Made by a program: the position numbers and the translations under genes. From the NCBI GenBank assembly GCA_023078555.1, contig CM041198.1:5656354-5720353 (forward strand): a DNA stretch of 64,000 nucleotides, in the 5' to 3' direction. The DNA is from Ulva prolifera (Eukaryota > Chlorophyta > Ulvophyceae > Ulvales > Ulvaceae). Position 1 is the stretch's first letter, and the number at the start of each line of letters is the position of its first letter. The notes beneath the pieces are model-generated. The model was not told where the DNA came from. It made no database searches and saw nothing but the letters and a program-made list of their open reading frames with translations. This document shows positions 10,437 to 21,600 of this stretch, in pieces.

Positions 10437-13433
10437 TCACACATCCGCCAAAAGGCGCAGAAACAGATCCCTGCCCGCATAGAAGTCATCCTCCAGGATG
10501 CCAGGTTGGAAGGCCAGAATTGCTCTGCGCGTGCGCACAGCCGAAAAGCCGAGATGCGACGCGTCGAGCCAGATGGCGAGGAAGCCGGCAGCGTGGAGAA
10601 GACCGGCCAGGGTGGCAGAGGTGTTGTCGCGGAGCCGCGCACACATGCCCATCACCCATGCACGGAAATAGACACGGCCGGTGCGGACTACGGAGGGAAA
10701 GAAGGTGACGCGCGGAAGCGGGAGGTGTCGTAGGTGGGCGGCGAGATTCTTCGGGCGGAAGAGTAGATGGATGTCGGTGGTGTCGAGGATGATCCGGTGC
10801 TCTAGGATGTCAATGATGCGGCCTTCAGCGGTCTCCTCGCAGATCATGCCAGCGGGGTACGCGGCGTAGACGGCGGTTTTCACGGCGGCGTACAAAGAAA
10901 GCTCCTCAAAACAAACGATGACAACCCCATCATCGACGTATCTGAAACCTGCAATGTGTTGGGTCACCTGCGGCCCAAGGCGAGCATGCATACATCGTTC
11001 AGCGGCGATGCACACAAGCATGGCCATTGCCGGAGATATGTACCCACCCATGGCGGCGCCACGGGTCTGCTTCAGTACGCGGTCGCCGACCGTGACGAGT
11101 GTGTGGCGCAGTTCGAAGAGAAGGGCAGGGAGGAGGAGGGGGAGGGTGACGCGAGTGCATTCAGGGGGGGTGGCGGAGCGACCTGTGGACGGTACCACGG
11201 CACGTCTGCGCAGGTGGACGTCCCAGGTGGTGGTGTCGCAGGCAGTGGTGTAGGTGGCGAGGCCATGGACGGCTGCGGCGGCAATGGCATCATGCGGCAG
11301 TTCTGTGAACATATTCTTCACGTCGAAAGCAAAGGCGCGTCGATGTCCGGGTGTGTGTTGGAATTGCTGCGTCGCCGCGGCGAGCTTGCTCTTCAGCTCC
11401 TGCGTGCTGGTGCCGTTGAAGTGGCCCGGGAGGCGGCCGATGACGCGGACGATATGCATCCACCGTGACACCAGGCCTATCGACTGCAGGGTCTTCCGGA
11501 CCGGGGATCTGTGGCACGGGACGAGCGGCCGCGACTTGGAATGTGGGGCTTTGTTCTTCGGCAGAGCGTAGGGGACGGGGAGGGCGCATGTTTCGTATGG
11601 AGCGACATGTTGCAGGCCGGCTGCTGCGAAGGCGTTCTTCAGTGCTGCGAGTATGCACTTGGGTGTGCGGGGGTTGTGGCGGTAGTGCTGGGGGTCTGCG
11701 AGGGAGAGGCACCGTATGCGTTCTGCATATTGTGCCGGGCACTCGAGCCAGAAGGCTTTGCTGTTGCGATCAAGTGGGACAGGGACAAGCTGCATCTGCT
11801 TGAGGCGTGCCGTGTCTGCGTGGAGGGCGGCGAGCATGAGGCAGCCTGGTTGGGGCTGCGGCTGGTATCGCTGGAGCTCGCGGTGGGTTGGGGTGTAGCA
11901 TGCAGCATGCCCGGCTGGCCAGGCAAACCGTATGCTGAGGGCACGCATGGTTGTGCCTAGTGCTGCAAGCAGTCGGCGGGTAGCTGTGGCGACGCTGATT
12001 TCCGGGCGAGTCTTCGCTGAGTGGGCAAAGGATGGGGCTGGATTGCTGGGGTCGGATGCACGGAAAGCGACATGTCCATGCGGGCCGCGAGGGAGGTTGA
12101 GTTGCATGCACGAGCAGACAGGGGGCGTGTGCATATCAACCAGGTCCTCACGGATGCGTCTGGCGGTCAGCTGCAATGGGGCTGCACGTGCGTAGCGAAT
12201 CCGGGCTGTGATGGCCAGGTGTCGCGCGAGTGCTAAAGGCATGTCGTCGGCTCGCAGCGCACGGAGGATGAGGCGGCGGAGGAAGCGGTGTGGGACGAAG
12301 CAGGACGGTGGGAGCTGCAAGTTGATAGCGGTAAGGTCATACCCGAATCGCTGGCGCATATGCGCTCGCAGTCGGCGCGTGGCTCGTGCGTACATCTGTG
12401 GTGGGATGCGGTCCTTAGCGAATAGACCTGCGGGAGGGGTGGGCCGGATGGTGTGGAGCTTGATGAGGTGTCTGGGGGGGAGCTTGGACAGTTGAGTGTC
12501 CGTGTGGTTTGGATGGAGGAGCAGTGCAAGCTTCCACATTTCCAGCAGCTTGTGTGGGGAGGAGTCCGCGATGGTGTGCAAGAATACGTGCCGCGTAGAG
12601 TGTAGCTGGGATGCGAGGCAGCGGAGGGTGCCTGTGCTTGCAGAGCAGGTAGAGAAGATGGTGATGCTGGAGTGGCCGAAGTCGCGGAGCAGCGTCCGGC
12701 GATTGACGAGGTGCCAGTGGCCCGGAGTGCACGTCACGAGCACCGGCGCAGTGGAATTGTGCAGACGCAGCAGGTGCACAATATCATGGGAGAGGTGGGC
12801 GCCATCACAGACAATCGCTGGCAATCGGATGGGTGGAAGGGCGAGGCCGTGTCTGGTCTGTCGTCGTGGGCGTTTCCGATGGCAGCGGCTCATGTGCACA
12901 ACATTCAAGCATGGCTGGAGGCGGCGGATGAGGATGCGTTCAAGCGCATCGATGTCATCGCCGGCGTGTGCGTACACCAGGGGGAGCATCACAAATCCTG
13001 ACGCACCTGCTCCCCGCATCAGCCGGTGGACTGGTGCTGTGGAGCGGGTTGTGTTGCGCGAGCTCGCGCTGAGGTGTTCGCCAAGGCGCCTGTGGAAGTT
13101 GTTGGTCTTCCCGATGTAGAATTTTCGGGTGCAGGGGCTGACGAGGGTATACACCCCGCTGCCGGTGTACTTCGGGGGGGACGGTGGGAGGAGGGTGCGC
13201 AGCCTGCGGAGCCACTGTTGCGACGGCGTGGCCATCATGTAGTTCCATAGCTCAGTTGCGGCTGCGTTGTGGGCTGCGCGTACTGTGCGTGTGCGTTGGT
13301 CCTTGCGTTCAGCGTAGGTCATGAACGCTGCGGTGACTGCGGGGGAGGACCGGAACCCCCGCAGAAATCCGCGCTTAGCGTTCATCGGCGCGGCGGCGCG
13401 CCAAAGATGTGGCGCGCCGCGTCGTCGATCCAT
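10437..13433 (-). CDS. ORF2: GIY-YIG endonuclease plus reverse transcriptase
   Basis: 998 codons from an ATG at 13433. Residues about 93-175 form a GIY-YIG nuclease: GVY at 93-95, YIG at 106-108, an Arg/His helix (HRRLGEH), and a later conserved Glu (DALERILIRRL). Residues about 600-900 form a reverse transcriptase of the Penelope/telomerase-like type: FDVKNMFTELP near 703-713, RGAAMGGYISP near 792-802, and the catalytic YVDD near 832-835. The protein would nick target DNA and prime cDNA synthesis in the nucleus. The start overlaps the end of ORF1 by 52 bp in another frame, so translation probably needs reinitiation or a frameshift. No stop or frameshift is seen inside. The family call is firm; the exact clade needs a tree. 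Confidence 0.9.
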   Translation of the reverse strand: MDRRRGAPHLWRAAAPMNAKRGFLRGFRSSPAVTAAFMTYAERKDQRTRTVRAAHNAAATELWNYMMATPSQQWLRRLRTLLPPSPPKYTGSGVYTLVSPCTRKFYIGKTNNFHRRLGEHLSASSRNTTRSTAPVHRLMRGAGASGFVMLPLVYAHAGDDIDALERILIRRLQPCLNVVHMSRCHRKRPRRQTRHGLALPPIRLPAIVCDGAHLSHDIVHLLRLHNSTAPVLVTCTPGHWHLVNRRTLLRDFGHSSITIFSTCSASTGTLRCLASQLHSTRHVFLHTIADSSPHKLLEMWKLALLLHPNHTDTQLSKLPPRHLIKLHTIRPTPPAGLFAKDRIPPQMYARATRRLRAHMRQRFGYDLTAINLQLPPSCFVPHRFLRRLILRALRADDMPLALARHLAITARIRYARAAPLQLTARRIREDLVDMHTPPVCSCMQLNLPRGPHGHVAFRASDPSNPAPSFAHSAKTRPEISVATATRRLLAALGTTMRALSIRFAWPAGHAACYTPTHRELQRYQPQPQPGCLMLAALHADTARLKQMQLVPVPLDRNSKAFWLECPAQYAERIRCLSLADPQHYRHNPRTPKCILAALKNAFAAAGLQHVAPYETCALPVPYALPKNKAPHSKSRPLVPCHRSPVRKTLQSIGLVSRWMHIVRVIGRLPGHFNGTSTQELKSKLAAATQQFQHTPGHRRAFAFDVKNMFTELPHDAIAAAAVHGLATYTTACDTTTWDVHLRRRAVVPSTGRSATPPECTRVTLPLLLPALLFELRHTLVTVGDRVLKQTRGAAMGGYISPAMAMLVCIAAERCMHARLGPQVTQHIAGFRYVDDGVVIVCFEELSLYAAVKTAVYAAYPAGMICEETAEGRIIDILEHRIILDTTDIHLLFRPKNLAAHLRHLPLPRVTFFPSVVRTGRVYFRAWVMGMCARLRDNTSATLAGLLHAAGFLAIWLDASHLGFSAVRTRRAILAFQPGILEDDFYAGRDLFLRLLADV

Positions 13434-14401
13434 CGATATGTGGAGGAGAGGGAGATGGGGGCTTCGCTGGGTGGTGGGAAGTCCTGGAGGGCTGTGCAGC
13501 GGCGCTTCATCTCGGTACAGAACTCAGACAAAGATGCTGGGCTGATGCCAGGGTCCCGTGCGAGTCCGCCACCGAGCACTCTGCCCGTGTGAGGCACGAT
13601 GCCTTGGCAGCGGAAGATCATGTCGCCGAGGGTGTCGCTAGACCAGTCTGTGTCGCGGTTATACGTGTCTTCGATGGCTGAGGTGTCGTCGGAGGATTGC
13701 AGGCCGCGGAAAAATTGCAGGACAGCGAGCTGGTCGAGTGATGTGTTGGGTGGAGTGGTCATCAGGAACCGCAGTTCTCGGGCTGCAGCGGTCCGTGGTG
13801 TGGGTGGGGGTGTGGCTGCGGGGGTTGCGTACATGCTGGAGTCATCAGCGTCGCGCGGTGCTTGCAGAGTTGTGGTGCGTGACGGTGCGGGCGCGTTGAT
13901 CTGCAGACGGCTGGTCGCTTGCGCGATGAGGGCGTCGACGCAGACAAAATGAGCTTCACGCTGTGGGGGGATGGTGGAGGTTATTGCTTGAGCCTGCAAC
14001 TCGCAGCTTGCGCTTGCTTCTCCCTGTGGGTGTGCGATATCGGTATTGGGGTCGGTGGGCATAGTATTGGGTGGAGGAGGTGCTGGGGGTGGTGGCACTG
14101 CAGGTGCTGCTGGTGGAGGAGGTGGTGGGGGGGGTGGTGGCAACGTAGGTGTTGCTGGTGGAGGAGGTGGGGGGAAGGGTGGTGGAGGGAGGAGGTGGGT
14201 GGCATCAGTAGTTTGTCGTGTCGTCGACGTCGTCACCGGCGGGGGAGGAGGTGCCAGGGGGTGGAGGGGGCTGTTCGGTGGGAGTGCTGGGGGGGGAAGT
14301 GGGAGGGTGGTGGTGGGCTGGGGAGTGTGGAGAGCAGTTGCTGCCGTCGTCAACGAAGTGAGGCTTCGCAACGCGGAGAGGGAGAGCGTGGGGAGTGTCA
14401 A
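13382..14401 (-). CDS. ORF1: proline-rich protein of the Penelope-like element
   Basis: A frame of about 339 codons opens inside the left terminal inverted repeat and has no upstream ATG; the first sense codons follow a TAA within that repeat. The first 110 residues are low complexity, dominated by Pro with Ala and Thr. The later part (about 190-339) looks folded, with a stretch ELRFLMTTPPNTSLDQLAVL and a tail ending in DDAARHIFGAPPRR. No known domain was recognised. By position it would be an accessory or nucleic-acid-binding ORF1 (inference). Translation might start at an internal ATG after the proline tract, at a near-cognate codon, or after splicing. It overlaps ORF2 by 52 bp. Confidence 0.6.
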   Translation of the reverse strand: MTLPTLSLSALRSLTSLTTAATALHTPQPTTTLPLPPPALPPNSPLHPLAPPPPPVTTSTTRQTTDATHLLPPPPFPPPPPPATPTLPPPPPPPPPPAAPAVPPPPAPPPPNTMPTDPNTDIAHPQGEASASCELQAQAITSTIPPQREAHFVCVDALIAQATSRLQINAPAPSRTTTLQAPRDADDSSMYATPAATPPPTPRTAAARELRFLMTTPPNTSLDQLAVLQFFRGLQSSDDTSAIEDTYNRDTDWSSDTLGDMIFRCQGIVPHTGRVLGGGLARDPGISPASLSEFCTEMKRRCTALQDFPPPSEAPISLSSTYRWIDDAARHIFGAPPRR

Positions 14402-14443
14402 CCAGTGAACTTTCTCCCTCAGTTAGTACATGCGTGCGGATCA

Positions 14444-15554
14444 CCCACGTCAGCCACGTAGCACGCCCGCGCGGCGCACCGCAGCTGGATGGTCCCACGT
14501 GTAATTGTGGTCTGAGGCCCTACGCAGATTGAGGTAGCGTTCGGTGGGATCTGGAGCTCAGCAGGCTGCCAATTGCAATGGCATAGGGGCTCTAACATGC
14601 ACGCGAGGCTGCGCGTGGGAGGCTACATGTCCAGACAGCCAATGTGTGTGCGTTACAAGGACAAAGCCCGAGTGGCCGTTAGCACCGTCAGGGCAACGAA
14701 CAGACACGCCAACGCCACCAGTGCAGTCACCACCGCAGATGCCAACACAAATCGGACCCGACCACGGCATCCAAGCACACCAGTGGCAGCACGACCGACG
14801 CACACCTCACGCGCATACGTACACGCATGCACCCAATCGGTCCCTCACCCTCACCCACACCCTCGCGACCCCTCACGCCGGACGCCCCCCCCTCATCCTA
14901 CATGCTCTAATTATAAACACACGCTGCCCCGGGCCCACACACAAGCCGACGCGCCGCCCACACAGCAGCGGTGGCCCAAGCTGGCAGGTCGGCCACCGCA
15001 GGCCCGGCCCACACATGGGCGACTGCGAATGTGTGGAAGAGGGCGTGTGGAGGCGACCTGAGTGTGCTGCAAGGACAAAGTCGGAGAGGCAGGAATACGG
15101 TGCAACACCGCAGCTACCACCCCGCGGGTACCGCACGGACAACAAATGGTATGAGCACCGCACAAGCAAGCCCCGCCGCCGTTCCAGATAGAGCGTACAT
15201 CACCCCGACAACGCTGTTAATCAGCACCGTCCGGGCGCTCCAGAGCCTCCACGCACCCACACCCACACACACGCGCCCACACCGACGCCCGGCCAGGCTC
15301 CACTCCCCATAACCCGGAACCTGCTCCTGCGCTCCCCGGCTGTGAGCTGCTCTAGACCTTCCACCTTTCCGCAAATGTCCGCACGGCCTCGACGGCACCC
15401 CTGGCACCCTCTAAGCCTTGGAAGAAATAAATTTGATAATATCGTACAGACATGTCTCCAGCGTTTGGGTCCGAGATCGCAATATGGCAACCAGACATTG
15501 CTGCTCATGCTGGTGACGGCAGGCTGGCCTGCAGGATGCTCAAGCACGCCCCTA
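14444..15554. other. No gene; two degenerate CA-rich repeat copies
   Basis: Parts of 14640-14850 and 15060-15330 carry the ACAAGGACAAAG block and CA-rich runs of the dispersed repeat seen at 488-785 and 29310-29580. Long ORFs here follow the repeat composition and resemble no protein. Confidence 0.5.
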
Positions 15555-18500
15555 TCAGCGAGCCAGAGTGAGTGCCTGGCCGGGTGCCTGAGCGTCGCCA
15601 CAATCCGGTGCCTCTGCCCGGCCACAGCCGCACCGCCCGGGGGCCGTCTTGCGGGGGTCCGTCGGGCAGCCGTCGCGGCAGTCATCGACGCCGTCTCCGT
15701 CCCGATCTGCACGCAGCGCGCAGCATAACAGCAGGCTGCAGTTGCCGCATCACTGACACGAGGACCGCACACTTGAGTGCTCAGAGTAGGCCATTGGCAT
15801 GCGGGCGATGAATCGGAAGCGCGGCGCGTCGATGCAGTTCAGCGTGTCAGCGCAACATATGCCGAAACGTGAATATACGTTCGCAACACCGACAGCTGGC
15901 CAAGCTTTCACATGCAGTGGCAGCAACATGGCACATGGGGATTGAGATCCCTTCCGAGAACTGAGAGGCCGCAGAACACCGCTTGCATCTGAGACAATTC
16001 GGGGCGGCCAATTCAAAGAGACATAACAGACAGCCCTGCAAGATCCACAGCAGAGACACACTCGATCGAGCTCTGAGCAACGGAGAAGTCAGTGTGGGCA
16101 GATACATATGGCAGCTGGTAGGTGTTCATCAGTGGCACACCGATGCGGGAGAACACCGCCGCGAGCAATCCCGCGATGTCGTCAAATCGGTCCGTCTCGA
16201 ACACCAGCTCCTCGCCGTCACTTCCGGTGCTCGCCACCGCCTCCAGCGTCGGCCGGTCGGCTCCGCCGCCGATTGCCACCGCGGCCACGGTCACACCCTC
16301 CGCTCGAAGCTCGTTAGCCGCTGCCTCCGCGGCAGCGCGCGTTGACTGGCCATCTGTGATGACGATCGCGAGCCCTGCAATGGGCCCTGGGAGCTCCTGG
16401 AACTGTGCCGTGAGGTCCTCAATTCCAGAGGCAATGTCGGTGCCGCCGGCGGAGTACTCAATGTTGGTCTGAACGCTGCGAGAGACGCGGCGGTTTGTGT
16501 TAGTGAGGAAGGAGCCGGTGGAGCCGACGATGGAGGAGGTGAAGGCGTTGACATAGTAGCGGTTGCTGTTTGCTCCTGCGGTCGTGTTGGCGCCGGATGT
16601 GGCATCGACGAAGGTGATGATCTGCAGAGCAGTTACTTCATCATCCTGATGCACCGGGGGCACATGTCACAGGGTGCGGCACAGGCGTCGGGGCGCATCA
16701 TTGATACCTACTACAGATTTTTAATTGTCCTTCCGCGCGGTGTGGGTTAACGCAGCAGAACCTGATTGAAGTAGGCCTTATGTAGTAGGGATTATGCCCG
16801 CGATTACCGGAGGCAGAGCTACGTTTGAAAACTCAGGGCATGCTGATGGGCATACGTTGAATTTTCACGAATTCGCAGGCACCACACTATCGTGCCAGCT
16901 CACCCTCACGTTTTGAGATATCAATTCAGTGACCTTGGGAAAACCTGACACGATATTGCCTAGGCTGTGTCTGCGACGGCGGGCCGCGCGGGAGCCGACT
17001 CTGAACCGCACCTGCTGCTTTGCCTGCTCAAAGTTGGAAGGCCCGACCGAGCCGGAGCTGTCGAGGGTGATGCCGATGACGAGGCCGCTGCGGCAGCGCG
17101 GCACGTCGCCGCAGTCGGGCGTCTCGGCGGCACCGCAGCCGCAGCGGCCGGCCTCGACCTTGGCCGCGTCCGCGGGGCACGCGTCCGCCGTGTCTGCCGT
17201 GCCGTCCCCGTCCGTATCTGCATCCAGCGCCCAGTGAAGCATATTTTAGACCACTTCGGTGATTGTGAGGAGTGTGTGCCTCACGATTAGCTTTTCCACC
17301 TCGCGGCCGACATGGCAGCTGTAAACTAGGCCGGTTGACAGGGTGCTACTTCACCACATGAAGCACTACATATTGGCCGCCGTCCATGGATGGTTCAATG
17401 GCAGAAACAAGTCAACTTCAAGCATAGAAGTTAATCAGTCAGTGTTAGAACGCACCGAGGCTGCCGAGAGCGGACGCGCAGCGCGCTGCAATGGACGAGA
17501 AGGTAGCCGTCGGGAAGGTGAGAGCAGCCCCATTGAGGCCGGTGGACGCGATCGCCGCCAGCGTCGCCACGTTTGCGGGGCTGCCCAGTGCGATGCTGCC
17601 GACCGAAACGCCCCCGCCGTAGCTGCTGCGGAGGCGGTTCGCGGCAGATACAGCGGCGGTGCGGGATGAAGATCCGGCCGCAACGACGAGTGCGAACGCT
17701 GGGACGGACACCGAGAGGCCTGAAAACTGCGCTGTGAGGTCATCAATGCCGGCTGCGAGGTTGATGCTGCCGGGGCGGTACACAAACTGCTGCTCGATGA
17801 GACGGGACACCCGGCGGTCGGCGTTGGAGAGGAAGACACCCGTCGAGCTGCGGACGGAGTTTGAGAAGGCGTTGAGGTAGTAGATGTTGCGGTTGACCCC
17901 GGCTGAAGTGTTGACGCCTGAGGAGCTGTCGATGAACGAGATCAGCTGCACAGCAGCGCTTCAAGTTGTTGTCCTGGCAATGCGTGGCACGGGGACATGT
18001 ACATGCTTTGACGGCCGGGGAGGCACCGCCAGGGCGGCGGCAGCGTGCAACACGGCAACAGGCACACCCTCGCCCGGCCGCAAGGCAACGCGCCAGCCTG
18101 CCTCACCAGCCTGCCCACTGGCACACTACCCGTGCACAACCTCACCTCCACATCTGCACTCCCACCCACATGCACACGCATGCATCCGGGTCGTCGAAGG
18201 GCCGGGGTTGCAGTGCTCAGGCGCATGGGCATGGGGCAGACACCACCGTCTCGCACGATCTCACGCTTCGGCAGACACCGCCGCGCCAGATCAGCGGTGC
18301 TTCTGTCAGCAAATGGATGGCGGGAGCTGCTACGTGCGGATAGATGGCAATTGGCGGGCAGCCCTACTTCCGGTGTTCCACAGGCGACACCGCTGTGCCG
18401 TCACTGCAACGGGCGCGCTGGCGTCATGTGCCATGTTCAGGGACGCAGGGGAGCACCTGGGAGCGCGCGATGAGGAACTCCGCCTCGGAGACGGCCGAGG

Positions 18501-18601
18501 ACGTGTCCAGGGCAATCGCAATGGCGGTCCCTCCTGCAGACGGGGCATGGGTCTGTGCGTAAACATGCAGTACATCAAGTAGTGCATCGCTGCAGGATGA
18601 G

Positions 18602-18632
<31 letters not shown>

Positions 18633-21600
18633 ATGCTGGAGCACAACACCACAGCGTCAAGGCTGTCGTGCGGCGCTCCGGCTCTCGAGGATGGCGAGGT
18701 CAAGAGAGAGATCCACACACCCATGCAACGCCTGACACGTCAGATTCAGAAGCTACATCGTGTGGTCCTCTGTTTGCGCAGCCCCACAACGGACGTACTG
18801 ACCACATGGAACAGTTCCAAGTAATTGAGGTTGAATTTTCTGGATGGCAGCCCCTGCAGTGGTGAAGGAGAATCGGGACTAGTGCGCAGCATGTGAGGGC
18901 GGAATCTCTGATGCGGGGGGCGCACCGACTGTCGAGATGGACGTCGTGAGCAGCGACCCGACGCGGGTGAAGACCGACGTCTGGAACACGAGCCGCTGCC
19001 CTGTGACGCTCCGTGAGACGATGCTCTCGAGGATCGCGACGTTTGCGCTCGGCGTCAGCGCAATCGCCGAGATTGACACAGACGACGAGACGCTGGTGCG
19101 CAGGCGCCGCGCGGCCGTGAGCGTCGGGTCGCGCGCGGACGTGCCGCCGGTGAGCACGACGGCGGACGCCGAGGCGGCGGACGAGAGCGCCTCGAAGCGC
19201 GCCGCGAGGTCGTTGAGCGCGACCGCGAGGTTGAGCGTGCCGCCGCGGTACACGAAGCGCTGCGCGACGAGGCGCGAGACCCGGCGGTCGGTGTTGGTCA
19301 GGAACACGGTCCCGCTGGTGTCTCGCACGGTGCCGGAGAAGGACGTGATGTAGTAGACATTGCCGTTTGCGAGGCCGGCCGAGGTGACTGCTGACGAGCG
19401 GTCGATGAAGGCGACCAGCTGCACATTCGGGTCTGGGTCATGGGGCCCGATCACATGAATCAAGTGTAAGCGTGCAGGGCTATTTCTGGCAGCCGCCAAC
19501 ATGCTGCACGTAACCCAATTCTGGTGCACACAGCCTCTCGGAGACAGTATCATAGTTCACTTGCATTGGGCCTGTGCACATAGCAGACCAGCTAAACACA
19601 AGAAGTAGAATGTGCATGCATTGGACAGAACATTGATGTGCATTGTTATGGCGAGCTTGATCATCGCAAGTTGATCATGGAAAATTGCTCACCACGATCA
19701 CATGCACTGAATGATGTACAGCACCCAGAAGGGGGCAGTTTGAGCACTGGCTGTCACTACAATACGGCTTGAAGGCCGTACCTGATCCCGCACGGCGAGG
19801 AAGTCCGCCTCCGTCAGCGCGTTGGACGCGTCAAGCGTGACGCCGATTGCATTGACGGCCGCAGAGCCGTCATCTGGGTCCGGCAGGCCGCAGGTCGGGG
19901 ACTCCGGCACGCCACAGCCGCACCGCCCGGGGCTCGACTTGGCGGGGTCGTCGGGGCACAGGTCCGAGCTCGCGGTGCAGGTGCTTGTGCCGCAGCAGCC
20001 GGAGCCGCCACAGGTGATGCCGGTGTCGCAGGTGGGGGTGCCTGTGAGCGTCCGCTGGCAGCACGGCTCCCCAAAGCCTCCGCATGACAGGCAGCGCCCA
20101 TCACCGGTATTGCTGCTGCACTGCTTACTGAACCCACTAGGGCAGAAATCGCTGTTTTCGCGGCCGTCACAGCAGAGCTCCCCCACTTCGCCGCACGGCT
20201 CGCATTGCCCAGCTGAACAGACGTTGCCGTTGTCACAGTTGGGGTCGGTTGTGAGGAGGCGCTGGCAGCACGGCTCCCCGGCGCCGCCGCACGCCACGCA
20301 GCGGCCGGTTCCCGAGGCGCTGGTACACCGCAGGTTGAACCCTCCCGGGCAGAAATCGCGGTTTTCGCGGCCGTCACAGCAGAGCTCCCCAACCTCGCCA
20401 CAAGGGCTGCACTGCCCAGCCGAGCACACATTGCCGCTATCGCAGAAAGGATCTGTCGTCAGGGTGCGCTCGCAGCATGGCTCCCCATCTCCGCCGCACG
20501 CGACGCAGCGGCCGATACCAGAGTCGCTGGTACACTTCAAGTTGAACCCTCCCGGGCAGAAGTCGCGGTTTTCACGGCCGGCGCAGCAGAGCTCCCCGAG
20601 TTCGCCACACGGCCGGCAGTCCCCCCCGGAGCAGACGTTGCCTGAGTCGCAAGAAGGGTCGCCGGTCGTGGTCCGTTGACAGCACGTCTCGCCGGCGCCG
20701 CCGCATGCCTCACACGTGCCGGCCCCACTGTCGCTGCTGCACCGCAGATTGAATCCAGAAGGGCAAAACTCACGGTTTGACGTCCCAGGGCAGCATGGCT
20801 GGCCCTTCTCTCCACAGCCCGCTCCAGCCTGCAGACACGGCGCAGAGAGCGATTACCGAAGAGCAGACGGATACAAACACAAACAAAGACAACGAACGAA
20901 TATCTTCCGAGCCAAGTATCGCGCACGCTCCCAAGTTGAGAATGCATGAGAAAGCCAGATGAACAGATACTGTCATCAAGCGCTCTGTGGCCCGGCCGGA
21001 CAAGAGGAGGCAAACAGGCGTCACAGCTGGACAGTCTACCATGCACCGTGACATGCTACGGTAGCAGTCGCTTGAAGTAGCCCACCGCTGAACAGCGCTG
21101 AGGACAATGGCAGATGGGGGGCGTGCAAGGGTCCAGTGGTATAGTGGTCATATCACTGGATTGCTGCATTAGATGAGGCGCGCGCCTGAGATGAGCCGCT
21201 ACAACGCCCTCCAGAGCAGGCTCCCGATGAACAAAATGGGGTGTCAGCCGGCTGGCGCTGGCAGCACCTCTGGCCCGGGCCCCCACACTCCTCGCACGTG
21301 CCCGCGCCGGTGCTGCTGCTGCACGTCAACAGGTTGGAGCTCAGGAGCGTCCGGCAGAAGTCGGCGTTGGTGCGGCCCTCACAGCAAGCTTCTCCGAGTT
21401 CGCCGCAACGAACGCACGAGCCGCCAGAGCATACGTTTCCGTTGCTGCAGGAGGGGTCGTCAGTCGGCAGGCGCTGGCAGCAGGGCTCTCCGGTGCCTCC
21501 GCACGACTGGCATGTGCCCGCGCCGGTGCTGCTGCTGCACGTCAACAGGTTGGAGCCCAGGAGCGTCCGGCAGAAGTCGGCGTTGGTGCGGCCCTCGCAG

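Larger units (their letters stand above)
9910..14428 (-). mobile_element. Penelope-like retroelement with N-terminal GIY-YIG
   Basis: About 4.5 kb, read on the minus strand, flanked by a 15-bp target duplication with one mismatch (CATGCATGCGGATCA at 9895-9909, CATGCGTGCGGATCA at 14429-14443). Inverted terminal repeats of 32 bp with one mismatch lie at 9935-9966 and 14398-14429. Contents in transcript order: a proline-rich ORF1, an overlapping ORF2 with GIY-YIG nuclease followed by reverse transcriptase, a hammerhead ribozyme, and a terminal stem-loop. Nuclease before RT is the permuted order of the Chlamys-type Penelope-like elements of the green lineage (established knowledge). Both ORFs are open, so the copy may be young. 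Confidence 0.88.

Noticed and set aside
14046-14408. Gly-rich plus-strand ORF
   Set aside because: Antisense of the proline tract of the Penelope-like ORF1.
10326-14461. Many plus-strand ORFs across the Penelope-like element
   Set aside because: They oppose an intact 998-codon RT ORF with all catalytic motifs.
15221-15772. 183-codon minus-strand ORF
   Set aside because: Out of frame with the TSP3-like exon it overlaps, which has matching splice phase and clear homologues nearby.
21129-21167. tRNA-like 5' half (GTGGTATAGTGG box A)
   Set aside because: No T-arm or box B follows and the acceptor cannot be closed; at most a tRNA or SINE fragment in an intron.
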